17,065 nt of DNA from CAZSPL01 sp964608735. GTDB lineage: Bacteria > JAJVIF01 > JAPKYR01 > CAZSPL01. How positions within the stretch are numbered: position 1 is the first letter of the stretch; each line of letters opens with the position of its first letter. Shown here in pieces: positions 1-7,165 of this stretch. The translations under genes were made by a program, and so were the position numbers. Location: positions 1 through 17,065 of the forward strand of contig CAZSPL010000066.1 in NCBI GenBank assembly GCA_964608735.1, written 5' to 3'. Under the pieces are notes generated by a model. The model was given only the letters and a program-made list of their open reading frames with translations. It ran no database searches and was not told where the DNA came from.

Positions 1-117
1 GTTGTTGAGAGCGGCGGCCCTGTCGACAGGGGAATAGCATCCCCCGGGGCCGCTGCACGAGGCGAGCAAGGCGGCAATGATAAGAACGGGAATCAGGCGG
101 AGCATCGATTTGAGCAT
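1..117 (-). CDS. Small lipoprotein, N-terminal part (runs off the window)
   Basis: Only the first 39 codons are present. The start is an ATG at 117 behind a purine-rich GGGAGAGG ribosome binding site. The N-terminus is a lipoprotein signal peptide: a positively charged start (Lys3, Arg7), a hydrophobic core rich in Leu, Ile and Ala, then the lipobox LLASC with the acylated cysteine at residue 21. The mature part begins with Ser/Gly/Pro, so there is no Asp at +2 to argue for inner-membrane retention. It begins 22 bases after the preceding lipoprotein gene ends, so the two are probably co-transcribed downstream of aroQ. The function cannot be read from this fragment. Confidence 0.72.
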   Translation of the reverse strand, partial: MLKSMLRLIPVLIIAALLASCSGPGGCYSPVDRAAALNN

Positions 118-139
118 CGCAACATCCTCTCCCTCGGAA

Positions 140-487
140 TCAATCGGGTACCTGGCTCAATATGCATTCGCCGTCGATCCGCGAAACCACATCGTCAAAC
201 AGCTCGGCGTTTGCGACCTGGTATGGCCGGTCTTTGATCTGATGGAAAATGCACAGCCTGTCGTCGAAGAACGCCCACTTGTTTTCAATCTGCCCGCGGC
301 GTATGCGTCCCTGGTAGACGGTGAAATCGCCTACGGGATAATGTTTCATAAGCTGCCCGCTGCGGCAGTCCTGCAGCCACTTTCGCACTTCGGACCTGGA
401 ATAGAGGAGCATAAGTTCGAGGGGCCAGATATCTTCATCCGCGGTGATTTCATATTCGGGTTTCTCTCTGTAGTCGAGGAGTATTGC
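140..487 (-). pseudogene. In-frame continuation of the lipoprotein gene beyond an amber codon
   Basis: After the TAG at 488-490 the same frame stays open for 115 more codons and ends at a TGA (140-142). The segment reads like real protein: charged, amphipathic and rich in Asp, Glu, Trp and Tyr, without the Arg/Ser/Pro-rich look of a shadow frame. An internal ATG at 412 could give a 90-residue product, but I see no convincing ribosome binding site for it. The simplest reading is that 140-808 was one gene of about 222 residues, now interrupted by a nonsense mutation or a base error. TAG also ends the genes at 5792 and 7166, so general reassignment of TAG is unlikely. No function recognised. Confidence 0.5.
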
Positions 488-808
488 CTAGCCGGTGAAT
501 ATTTCGGGGATGGCATAGTCCTCGGTTTCAAACGCCTCGTTTTCTTCGTCGAAGTAGTTTATGGGAACGCTGTCGGGGTAGCTCTGGAGCTTCATCCTGT
601 CGAGTTCCTTTTCACCGACCTTCTGGGGGAAACATTCCTTGAGCATGTCATCCCAGTACGGCAGCCCGTTCACCTGGCAGAGGTGCCGGTATTCCTTGTT
701 GTAGAAAGTCCAGTATTCGCTCTTCGTCTTCGATTGCGGCTGCTTGCATGAAGGAATGCATAAGCCGAGTGCGAGAATGATAATCGCAAGTTTTAAGATT
801 TTCTTCAT
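488..808 (-). CDS. Small lipoprotein, probably truncated by an amber stop
   Basis: The 106-residue product begins at an ATG (808) behind a strong AAGGGAGG site. Residues 1-21 form a lipoprotein signal peptide: MKK start, Ile/Leu/Ala core, and cysteine at 21 after Ile-Pro-Ser, which is a weak but acceptable lipobox. The mature part is acidic and aromatic, with no domain I recognise. The gene follows aroQ by 60 bases in the same direction. The frame ends at TAG but is open on both sides of it for a total of about 222 codons, so the annotated product may be a truncated form of a larger periplasmic or outer-membrane lipoprotein. Possible readings are nonsense mutation, base-calling error, readthrough, or a true stop followed by a relic. 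Confidence 0.6.
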   Translation of the reverse strand: MKKILKLAIIILALGLCIPSCKQPQSKTKSEYWTFYNKEYRHLCQVNGLPYWDDMLKECFPQKVGEKELDRMKLQSYPDSVPINYFDEENEAFETEDYAIPEIFTG

Positions 809-868
809 GTCCGGCCTCCCTTACAGCGCGAACAAGAATGATGACTCAGATAACGGTCAATTGTTGCA

Positions 869-1306
869 TCAACACCTGCTCAACGCAAGGCATGCGAGCA
901 GGTATCCCAATTTTCCAAGGCCGGTGATGCGTCCGGTGCATACACCCGCGATGACCGACTTGTCCCTGAACTCCTCGCGCGCGTGCGGGTTGGAAAGGTG
1001 GACTTCGATCACGGGAATCGGTACCGACGCGAGCGCGTCGCGCAGGGCATAGGAATAGTGAGTCCATGCGCCGGGATTGATGACGATGCCGTCGAGCTCG
1101 AATCCGAACCGGTGGATGGCATCGATCATGTCGCCTTCGTTGTTGAACTGGTGCCACTCGCTGATGTCGATATCGGGGTCGTAATTCTTGAGGTTGTCTT
1201 CGACCCATCGGCGGATGTCATCGAGGCTGTCGGTTCCGTAGATGTCGGGTTCGCGCTTCCCGAGGAGATTGAGGTTTACGCCGTTGAGGATAGCTATGTG
1301 TTTCAT
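869..1306 (-). CDS. aroQ: Type II 3-dehydroquinate dehydratase
   Basis: Converts 3-dehydroquinate to 3-dehydroshikimate, the third step of the shikimate pathway to aromatic amino acids; cytoplasmic and usually a dodecamer. The 145-residue length matches the family. Visible motifs are the N-terminal NGVNLNLLGKREP loop with Arg18, the catalytic Tyr23 in IYGT, the HQFNNEGDMID segment, the INPGAWTH loop, and EVHLSN with catalytic His103, followed by HAREEFR. I chose the ATG at 1306 because family members start directly before the first beta strand (MKHIAILNG). The in-frame ATG at 1318 adds four residues and sits inside a hairpin. Translation may be affected by two stem-loops just upstream (1319-1389). 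It follows the NFACT gene after a 155-base gap. Confidence 0.95.
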   Translation of the reverse strand: MKHIAILNGVNLNLLGKREPDIYGTDSLDDIRRWVEDNLKNYDPDIDISEWHQFNNEGDMIDAIHRFGFELDGIVINPGAWTHYSYALRDALASVPIPVIEVHLSNPHAREEFRDKSVIAGVCTGRITGLGKLGYLLACLALSRC

Positions 1307-1318
1307 AATTTTTTCCAT

Positions 1319-1336
1319 CGCAGGCTGAAGCCTGCG
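1319..1336. repeat. REP-like palindrome before aroQ
   Basis: A perfect inverted repeat, CGCAGGCT-GA-AGCCTGCG, with 8-bp arms around 2 bases. In RNA the innermost pair would open to give a larger loop. It lies directly upstream of the aroQ start and abuts the alternative ATG at 1318. It is followed on the plus strand by GGTACCC. Its form resembles the palindrome at 11225-11244, which is also followed by a GGTTAC-like tail, so both may be copies of a dispersed intergenic repeat. Only two candidates are visible in this window. Confidence 0.5.
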
Positions 1337-1361
1337 GTACCCGGTTTCCTCCCAGGTTTTT

Positions 1362-1389
1362 TATCCCCGATTTTCCCACCGGGGGGATA
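1362..1389. other. Stem-loop in the aroQ leader
   Basis: TATCCCC at 1362-1368 pairs with GGGGATA at 1383-1389 over a 14-base loop. On the minus strand it is followed by a run of A, not T, so it is not a standard intrinsic terminator for the NFACT transcript. It would lie in the 5' leader of aroQ if transcription starts near 1388. Role unknown. Confidence 0.35.
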
Positions 1390-1394
1390 TACGG

Positions 1395-1400
1395 ATTATA
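1395..1400 (-). promoter_or_regulatory. Candidate -10 box upstream of aroQ
   Basis: A perfect TATAAT on the minus strand in the 155-base gap between NFACT and aroQ. There is no recognisable -35 hexamer at 16-18 bases. If used, the leader to aroQ would be about 80 bases and contain both stem-loops. Confidence 0.3.
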
Positions 1401-1461
1401 ACGCACGAAATGGGATCCATGTGCCACATTTTTTAATGGAAATGGGATTCGTGCATTGAAA

Positions 1462-3189
1462 TTACTCCGTAACTGAGAGTCGGTTTATGCGGGATTCGTC
1501 GGGATCGACGCGGATAGTGCGCTGTTTTTTATAAGTGACATAGCCGGCTTTGGCTCCGGGAGGCTTGCGAACATACTTCACCTTCGTATAATCGACCGGC
1601 ACCTTGCTTCCCTCACGGCCGTCGGAATGCCATGCCGCGATGTGAGCCGCGTCGATGAGTGTCGAGTGCGGGACTTCCTTCCTGCGCGTCCTGATGACGA
1701 CATGGCTTCCGGGCATATTTTGCGCGTGAAGCCATGTGTCGTTGGGGTCGGCAAGGCGTTGCGTCAGGTAGTCGTTGGCTTTCTGGTTGCCTCCGCAGAG
1801 GATATCGAAACCGTCGGATGAGCGGAACCGCAGCACCTTGTATGTCTTCGCGCCCGGTCGTACGAGGATGTGTCCCCCCTTGTCGAACATAACTTCGATG
1901 CCGGCGGCTTCGAGGCGCGATGCCGTCACATCGAGCGCCGGGATATCCGCCGCGCGATCGGCTTCCTCTTCGGCCGTAATGAGGACATCGAGTTTCTCGC
2001 GCGTATCCATCAGATGTTTGCGCGTCATCGACTCGCCGCGCTTGAGCTTGGCATAGCGTTCATACCACTTCGCGGCCTGCTTCGCGGGCGGGATTGACGG
2101 ATCGAGATGAACGGTCATCTTCGCGCCGTCGGATGAACTGATGTCGGTTATTTCAACCTTCGATGCGCCCCTCGGGATTTCGTGCACGGCGGCGAGAACC
2201 GAGTCGGCTTTGCGCTTCAGCTCATCGCGCCGTTCCATTTTGCCGAGGTCCTCTTCAAGCTGCGATGCGAGTTTTTCAGTGGATTTTTTCGCATCGCGGA
2301 TGATTCTCAGCAATGCACGGCGCCGGGTTTCGAGGCGTCCGGAGATTATAAGCGAGCGGTATGATTCGGCATACGCGGCGTTGATTGGAAATTTACCGTT
2401 CGCAGGCTGGATGTCGAAAGGGCGCCCGGCATCGATTTCATCAAGCGATAGAAGAAACGCTTCGTGGATAAGGCTGATTTGCGCGGCGTCGATGCCGGCG
2501 CATTCGATGCCGCTGTCGAGGGCGGCGTTGCGCATAATCCATTCCGCCCAGTGCGGGCTCATCGCCTTGAATGAGCCGATGAGCCGCTTCGCGACTGTTT
2601 CACCGGGGTTGGCGGAATCGAACAGCGCTTTGAAATCGTCGAGCGCCAGGCGGTTCGGAGCGAGTTTGTTTTCGGGCGGGGGGATTTGATAGGGCAGCCC
2701 GGGACGCACCATGCGTTTGCTGCTCTGGTGCGCGTGTACGGCCTTGATGCTCGCGATGATTTTTCCGGCGTCGTCGGCGAGGATGATGTTCGAATGCTTG
2801 CCCATCAGTTCGGCATAGAGGATGTCTTCGGCGGTATCACCGGCACCATGGGGCGTGAAGGTGATACGTATGATGCGTTCCCATTCGACGAGTTCGATCG
2901 ATTCGATATGCGCGCCGGCGTTGCGCTCATTCAGCACGCTGCATACGTGGAGTTTGGGCGAGTCTTTCGGGTTGCCGGCGGAATCGACGAGATGCGCGCG
3001 CGACGCCGCGGGGTCGGCGGACAGCAGGAGGTTGAGGCGGTCGGACGGTGTGTCGAGCATGAGGACTATGTCGAGCGGTCCGGCGGAGAGTGCGCGGAAG
3101 AGTCTTGCGTCGCGAAGCGCGGGCGCGAGTTCGCGTATGACGGCGCTGAGGGATGGGTAGTCCATTGTATGGGGTTTGGTGGGGGTCAT
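1462..3189 (-). CDS. rqcH: NFACT-family ribosome quality control protein (RqcH/FbpA-like)
   Basis: NFACT proteins bind obstructed large ribosomal subunits and recruit tRNA-Ala to add C-terminal alanine tails that mark stalled peptides for decay; older names are fibronectin-binding protein A or DUF814. The 575 residues match the family. The NFACT-N domain contains LLLSADP, the LMGKHSNIILADD segment and RPGLPYQIPPP. A long charged helical region follows at about 290-400 (coiled-coil arms). The C-terminal NFACT-R domain (about 450-565) is very clear: SSDGFDILCGGNQ, NDTWLHAQNMPGSHVVIRT, VPVDYTKVKYVRKPPGAKAG. The LRKHL-like segment of NFACT-N is poorly kept, and the usual Asp-Arg pair appears as Glu104-Arg105. 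The ATG overlaps the upstream stop (ATGA), implying translational coupling to the DUF4276 gene. An ATG at 3165 is an alternative start. Confidence 0.9.
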   Translation of the reverse strand: MTPTKPHTMDYPSLSAVIRELAPALRDARLFRALSAGPLDIVLMLDTPSDRLNLLLSADPAASRAHLVDSAGNPKDSPKLHVCSVLNERNAGAHIESIELVEWERIIRITFTPHGAGDTAEDILYAELMGKHSNIILADDAGKIIASIKAVHAHQSSKRMVRPGLPYQIPPPENKLAPNRLALDDFKALFDSANPGETVAKRLIGSFKAMSPHWAEWIMRNAALDSGIECAGIDAAQISLIHEAFLLSLDEIDAGRPFDIQPANGKFPINAAYAESYRSLIISGRLETRRRALLRIIRDAKKSTEKLASQLEEDLGKMERRDELKRKADSVLAAVHEIPRGASKVEITDISSSDGAKMTVHLDPSIPPAKQAAKWYERYAKLKRGESMTRKHLMDTREKLDVLITAEEEADRAADIPALDVTASRLEAAGIEVMFDKGGHILVRPGAKTYKVLRFRSSDGFDILCGGNQKANDYLTQRLADPNDTWLHAQNMPGSHVVIRTRRKEVPHSTLIDAAHIAAWHSDGREGSKVPVDYTKVKYVRKPPGAKAGYVTYKKQRTIRVDPDESRINRLSVTE

Positions 3190-3848
3190 GGTGCAATGAC
3201 GGCTTGCTCGGCAAAACTCAAAACATCATCCAAGAAAGCCCTGAATTGCGGGCATTTCCGAGCGACGAGTTCGTAATCCAGTTCTTCAAGGCATTTCCTG
3301 CCATGCGACGATTTCTTGTAACTGTATCTTTCCCGCAATCTCCTATGAGGAGGCTTCTCGTCGTCAACAGCTTCCGGATCAGGATATTTGCAGGTCATTT
3401 TTTTTCCTAATGCCATAGACAATGTATCAGGATCAGCGAGGAACCAGGCCTCGGTTTCATGCAACGCAATGTGTATCCTTACCCTATTCCGTAGATGTCC
3501 AGGCAATAAATGGGCAGTTATATTCCTCTTTAGCCAGTCGACTCTTTCCGAAATTTCCATACGCAGAAAATTTTTACCGCTCAAAGCCCTGTTCAGCGCC
3601 TCCGGGAAATGCTCATGAATATTATGAAGGTCAATTAGGCATAAGACACGCTCGCAGCCGTCGTTTATCGATTTTTCGGATAGAGCGTCCAATTCCTTGA
3701 GAACTTCAGGAACCCCTTCCATGAAATCATAACCGATGGATATTTTTCTTCTCGATTCGCGGTCGGGGAATCTGTCGTTGATGATACGCTGAATCAGTTT
3801 CCTGAGCCCCTTTTCGGTCCTTCCTTCACACACTATCTTGAGTCTCAC
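3186..3848 (-). CDS. DUF4276/Toprim-like protein, partner of the adjacent AAA ATPase
   Basis: A 220-residue cytoplasmic protein. It starts with a beta strand and a Toprim-type acidic turn, IVCEGRTEKG with Glu8, followed by a second acidic strand end LCLID (Asp73) and a HETEAWFLAD segment (His130, Glu131, Glu133, Asp139), which resembles the conserved HExEA(L/W) motif of DUF4276 proteins. The C-terminus has the family-like CPQFRAFLDD. Such proteins often pair with OLD/RecF-like ATPases in defence loci and are thought to be nucleases or regulators; activity here is inferred. The start is GTG at 3848, overlapping the ATPase stop as GTGA, with a run of G upstream as ribosome binding site. The end overlaps the NFACT start. 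Family assignment is by motif only; RloB-like is the main alternative. Confidence 0.72.
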   Translation of the reverse strand: MRLKIVCEGRTEKGLRKLIQRIINDRFPDRESRRKISIGYDFMEGVPEVLKELDALSEKSINDGCERVLCLIDLHNIHEHFPEALNRALSGKNFLRMEISERVDWLKRNITAHLLPGHLRNRVRIHIALHETEAWFLADPDTLSMALGKKMTCKYPDPEAVDDEKPPHRRLRERYSYKKSSHGRKCLEELDYELVARKCPQFRAFLDDVLSFAEQAVIAP

Positions 3849-4972
3849 ATCAGCCCCCCCAGCTCACCCATTTCATATAATTTCCCCAGGTTGTATTTAT
3901 CCAGCCATTTCTCCAGCCGCTCGGGATCCGGCCTTGTGAACGTGCTTCCACCTTCTTCATTTTCGACGACGACGATGTTTTCCGGTTTGAAGTTCCTGAT
4001 GAATCTCGGCGAGTGTGTTGACACAATTATTTGCATCCGCTGTGATGCTTCGGTCATTATCTCCGCCAATGCATCAAGCATTTCAGGATGAAGGCTGTTT
4101 TCCGGCTCGTCGATGCATACGAGGGCGGGGGGATTAGGATTATAGAGAACAGCCAACAGGCACAAAAATTTCAATATGCCGTCGGATAGCTCGGAGGCAT
4201 AGAGCGAGCGCTCGAAATTATTTTCATTCCACGCAAGGGAGATGTTCCCCCGGCCCAGGTCAGTGGGAAATTTGAAATCATCGAAACTATCAAAGAGGGC
4301 TGAAACGATGCTGCGTATTTCGGATGCGTAATCACTATACTTTTTTGTATTAAACAAATGATAATACACATTTGACAAATTGTCGCCATGGGGATGAAGA
4401 CGAGTATTATCCCGCGGATTGCCTGATTCAAGCAATACGGACTTTCGCATCGGAGCGTCACGATTGGTGTTAATACTGGAGTAATTCTCAATGGCTTCAA
4501 GATGAAGGAGCGCAAGAAAGGCTGCATGCTCATCGCTAATATCTTGGGCGATTAAAAGTTCGCTTGGTTTAATAATAAATTCAGTTAAAATATCGGCGTT
4601 GCTTTTTTGAAGGGATGAACCATTCAGTTTTTCCTGTATTGAATAGCCTTGTTCAAGCGGTTTCAGCGAAAATATATAATCAGAGGAATCATTCAACGCT
4701 TCGGTGGGAAAGAATGTCGCATCAGATATAATACGACAGCTTATCTCTTGAGCGTGCGGCTTGCCCGCCCACAACAAGAGCTTTATTCCGCCAAGCTCGA
4801 CAATTGCTTTGGAGAGTTTTTTATTCCCGGCCTGGCCAAGAATCCACATGAAATCGAGAAAATTGCTCTTTCCAGCCATATTGGGACCAATAAGGACATT
4901 AAGAGGATTCAACTCAAAATCGTTCAGTTCCCTGATGCTTTTAAACCCGGAAATCGAAATCTTCTTGATCAT
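3845..4972 (-). CDS. OLD/RecF-like AAA ATPase (AAA_15/AAA_21 type), probable defence gene
   Basis: A 375-residue cytoplasmic ATPase with an ABC/SMC-type fold. Visible: ISGFKSI start, Walker A GPNMAGKSN (29-37, Lys35, Ser36), a divergent middle region of about 200 residues, signature-like ELSDGILKF (261-269), Walker B LVCIDEPENSLHP with Asp288/Glu289, the H-loop STHSPRF (His320), and a C-terminal tail WLDKYNLGKLYEMGELGG common in stand-alone AAA_21 proteins. No nuclease domain is fused; the partner gene downstream supplies a Toprim-like protein. Start ATG 4972 has GGAGG seven bases upstream. The gene is clearly AT-richer than its neighbours, suggesting horizontal acquisition between kdsB and the NFACT gene. 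Likely role: NTP-driven sensor of an anti-phage system; the trigger and target are unknown. Confidence 0.88.
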   Translation of the reverse strand: MIKKISISGFKSIRELNDFELNPLNVLIGPNMAGKSNFLDFMWILGQAGNKKLSKAIVELGGIKLLLWAGKPHAQEISCRIISDATFFPTEALNDSSDYIFSLKPLEQGYSIQEKLNGSSLQKSNADILTEFIIKPSELLIAQDISDEHAAFLALLHLEAIENYSSINTNRDAPMRKSVLLESGNPRDNTRLHPHGDNLSNVYYHLFNTKKYSDYASEIRSIVSALFDSFDDFKFPTDLGRGNISLAWNENNFERSLYASELSDGILKFLCLLAVLYNPNPPALVCIDEPENSLHPEMLDALAEIMTEASQRMQIIVSTHSPRFIRNFKPENIVVVENEEGGSTFTRPDPERLEKWLDKYNLGKLYEMGELGGLM

Positions 4973-5013
4973 CTCTCAGCCTCCGTAAAAGGCTCGTTAG
5001 AATGAATTATACT

Positions 5014-5757
5014 TCATACCCCGCTTTCGTCCATATATTTTTCGACCAGCTTCACGTCGCCGGGTTCGTCGACGGAGATGAGCGTATCGGTGATGCTTCC
5101 CACCCAGATTTTCGCGCCCATTTCGAGCGCGCGGAGTTGCTCGAGGCGTTCACACAGTTCGAGCGGTGTCTGGGGCTGCGCGACGAATTTCTGCAGGAAA
5201 TCCCGACGGAAGAGGTAGATCCCGATATGCAGGAGAGGCGGGTTGATTTGCCCGCCGGGCTGAAGGCTGGGGATGAGGGCACGGCTGAAATAGAGGGCGT
5301 TGTTGTCGATGCCGCGTACGACCTTGACGCGCGAGGGGTTTTCCGGGTGGGTGTCCATGTCGAACTGCTTGCACAGGGTTGCCATCTCGATGTCTGGATT
5401 CGCTATCGCCGCGCTGACGAGTGAATCGATGATGTGTCCCTTGATGAGCGGTTCGTCACCCTGCAGGTTCACGATGTATTTGTAATCGTTGCGCGCGGCG
5501 ACTTCCCACACACGGTCGGTGCCGGATAAATGGTCGCGGCGGGTCAGCTCGCATTTGCCGTTGAATGCTTCCACCGCGGCCTTTATGAACGGGCTGTCGG
5601 TGGCGACGATGACATCGCCGGCGAGCTTTGCTTCGAGGGCTCCCTCGTAGACCCACTGTATCATCGGCTTGCCGTAGATGGAGGCGAGCGGTTTCCCCGG
5701 GAAGCGTACGGCTTCATGGCGGGCGGGGATAACAATGAGGGCTTTGTTTTCGATCAT
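5014..5757 (-). CDS. kdsB: 3-deoxy-manno-octulosonate cytidylyltransferase (CMP-Kdo synthetase)
   Basis: Activates Kdo with CTP to CMP-Kdo and pyrophosphate, the sugar donor for the lipid A core or Kdo-containing capsule; cytoplasmic and Mg-dependent. The 247 residues match the family. Motifs: ALIVIPARHEAVRFPGKPL near the N-terminus (CTP-binding loop with Arg and Lys), RRDHLSGTDRVWEV, NLQGDEPLI (metal-binding Asp), and HIGIYLFRRDFLQKF. The frame is open to 6087, but residues upstream of 5757 are Arg/Ser/Thr-rich shadow sequence of the metallopeptidase gene. The ATG at 5757 has GAGG at a good distance and matches the family start. It is the last gene of the polysaccharide block; the ATPase gene starts 41 bases later. 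Confidence 0.95.
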   Translation of the reverse strand: MIENKALIVIPARHEAVRFPGKPLASIYGKPMIQWVYEGALEAKLAGDVIVATDSPFIKAAVEAFNGKCELTRRDHLSGTDRVWEVAARNDYKYIVNLQGDEPLIKGHIIDSLVSAAIANPDIEMATLCKQFDMDTHPENPSRVKVVRGIDNNALYFSRALIPSLQPGGQINPPLLHIGIYLFRRDFLQKFVAQPQTPLELCERLEQLRALEMGAKIWVGSITDTLISVDEPGDVKLVEKYMDESGV

Positions 5758-5791
5758 CGTTTGCCTCGCGGGCCGCGTTCGCGGGATGTTT

Positions 5792-7111
5792 CTATCTTTC
5801 CGATTCGATGCATAATCCGGCTCGGTCCTCGCGCATAAGGACGGCCCGTATGGTATTCGTGTGAATCGTATCCGCGTTATCGGGGTCCATCTCGAATGCA
5901 AGCCGCGACGCCGAAAGAATCTGTCCCGGCCGGGCGAGCTCGGGGATGTCCATATCGTCCTCGCGAAGCAGTTGCAGCGAGATGTACTTGACGATTTCCC
6001 AGTCGACCTGGTTGAACTGGACGATGTCCGAGAGCTTGTTCTTTCCGAGGGAGGACATATTCGAACAGCAGAGTATATCGGCAACATCCTCGAAGCTGCG
6101 CATCATTTCATCCACCGGGATGGCGAAGATCTCCTTGTTGTGGCGCTCGGGATCGAGGACATGGATCAAGTTGATATTCCGGTGCTTGGTGGTCCACAGT
6201 TTTCGCACGGTTCTCGCTTCATCTTCGAATTCGAGGAGATCGAGCATCCTGCACAGCAGGTGGATGCGTATGTAGCAGTTCGGGTGCGGCGGAAGCTGCA
6301 TATCCGAGACGGTGAGATGGTACTGGTCGACCTTGTCGACGCCGTATGCCTCGGGGACCGCATCGTGAAGTCGCGACAACACATAGGGCGGGCCGGAGAA
6401 CAGTATCGCGATGAAATCCGCGGCGACCTCGTCTATCCAGGCGCGCCATATGTATTCAAACATTTTCGCGGCGCTGACGCCGAGCGGGGGACGTCCTTCG
6501 ATATGGAACTTGTGATGCCGCAGGCGCTTGTCGATCTTGCCGGTGACTTCCTTCAGGAAGCCGATGATATTCGCCGTAAGGTTATGGCCGATTTCATGCG
6601 GCAGGGCCAGCCAGCTCCATGCGGATTGTATACCGCTGGTTGGTATCGAGATGATGGCGATGGGCCGTTCGGTGGAGACTGTGTAGGTGTAGAAATAGTC
6701 CTCGCTCCTGCCGAGAAACGTGAGGGGCACCGCTTCATCGGCGTACCGTATGCGCGCGCGTTTGAGCATCGGCGAGCGGAGGAAGGACACGAAGTAGTCG
6801 GCGGCGACGATGTCGGCGATGCGCAGGACATCATCGTAGATGCCGGCATAGCGCTGCTGGATGAGTGTGCGGTACGCGCGCCAGAGGTGGAGGTCATCGC
6901 CCTCCACGCCGAATTCCTCGAAATATTCGAGCACCTTGTCCCAGTCCCCTTTGCAGTGTTCGAGGGATTTGATCGTTTTGGCGAGGCCGGTCCATTTGAT
7001 GACATCCGTAAGCTCGGCCTGTGCTTCGCGGCTGGCATCGACTTCGCGCAGCTCATCGAGGTTGCCGAGAGTCATTGTAAGGGGGCCGAATTTTTTATAA
7101 TTTTCATCCAC
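5792..7111 (-). CDS. Uncharacterised cytoplasmic HEXXH zinc metallopeptidase
   Basis: A 439-residue protein with a zinc-protease signature: PHEIGHNLTANI with His172, Glu173 and His176, then WIDEVAADFIAILFSG with Glu228 as the likely third ligand. The HEXXH plus ExxAD arrangement is typical of gluzincin-like metallopeptidases. No signal peptide or clear membrane segment, so it probably acts in the cytoplasm. I do not recognise a named family. It sits between the acetyltransferase and kdsB with gaps of 54 and 34 bases, so it is likely co-transcribed with the sugar genes. The frame suggests GTG at 7111; the nearest purine-rich site is about 15 bases away, so the start is uncertain, and an ATG at 7075 is possible. 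It ends in TAG. Confidence 0.72.
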   Translation of the reverse strand: MDENYKKFGPLTMTLGNLDELREVDASREAQAELTDVIKWTGLAKTIKSLEHCKGDWDKVLEYFEEFGVEGDDLHLWRAYRTLIQQRYAGIYDDVLRIADIVAADYFVSFLRSPMLKRARIRYADEAVPLTFLGRSEDYFYTYTVSTERPIAIISIPTSGIQSAWSWLALPHEIGHNLTANIIGFLKEVTGKIDKRLRHHKFHIEGRPPLGVSAAKMFEYIWRAWIDEVAADFIAILFSGPPYVLSRLHDAVPEAYGVDKVDQYHLTVSDMQLPPHPNCYIRIHLLCRMLDLLEFEDEARTVRKLWTTKHRNINLIHVLDPERHNKEIFAIPVDEMMRSFEDVADILCCSNMSSLGKNKLSDIVQFNQVDWEIVKYISLQLLREDDMDIPELARPGQILSASRLAFEMDPDNADTIHTNTIRAVLMREDRAGLCIESER

Positions 7112-7165
7112 GTCGCTGTTCAGAAATCCCTTGAGAGACGGCTGTAAATCGAGCGAATGATATCA

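Noticed and set aside
488..490. Pyrrolysine at the amber codon
   Set aside because: TAG ends two other genes in the window (5792 and 7166), no Pyl genes are visible, and the position has no methylamine methyltransferase context.
1405..1430. Possible sigma-54 promoter (TGGCAC) upstream of aroQ
   Set aside because: The -12 element at the required spacing reads TCCCA on the minus strand, not TTGC(A/T).
5758..6087. N-terminal extension of kdsB
   Set aside because: The extra 110 residues are low-complexity Ser/Thr/Arg sequence overlapping the metallopeptidase gene; the family starts at the ATG at 5757.
5861..7147. Plus-strand open frame of 428 codons
   Set aside because: It is antisense to the metallopeptidase gene, which has a recognisable zinc signature; the plus-strand product shows no domain.
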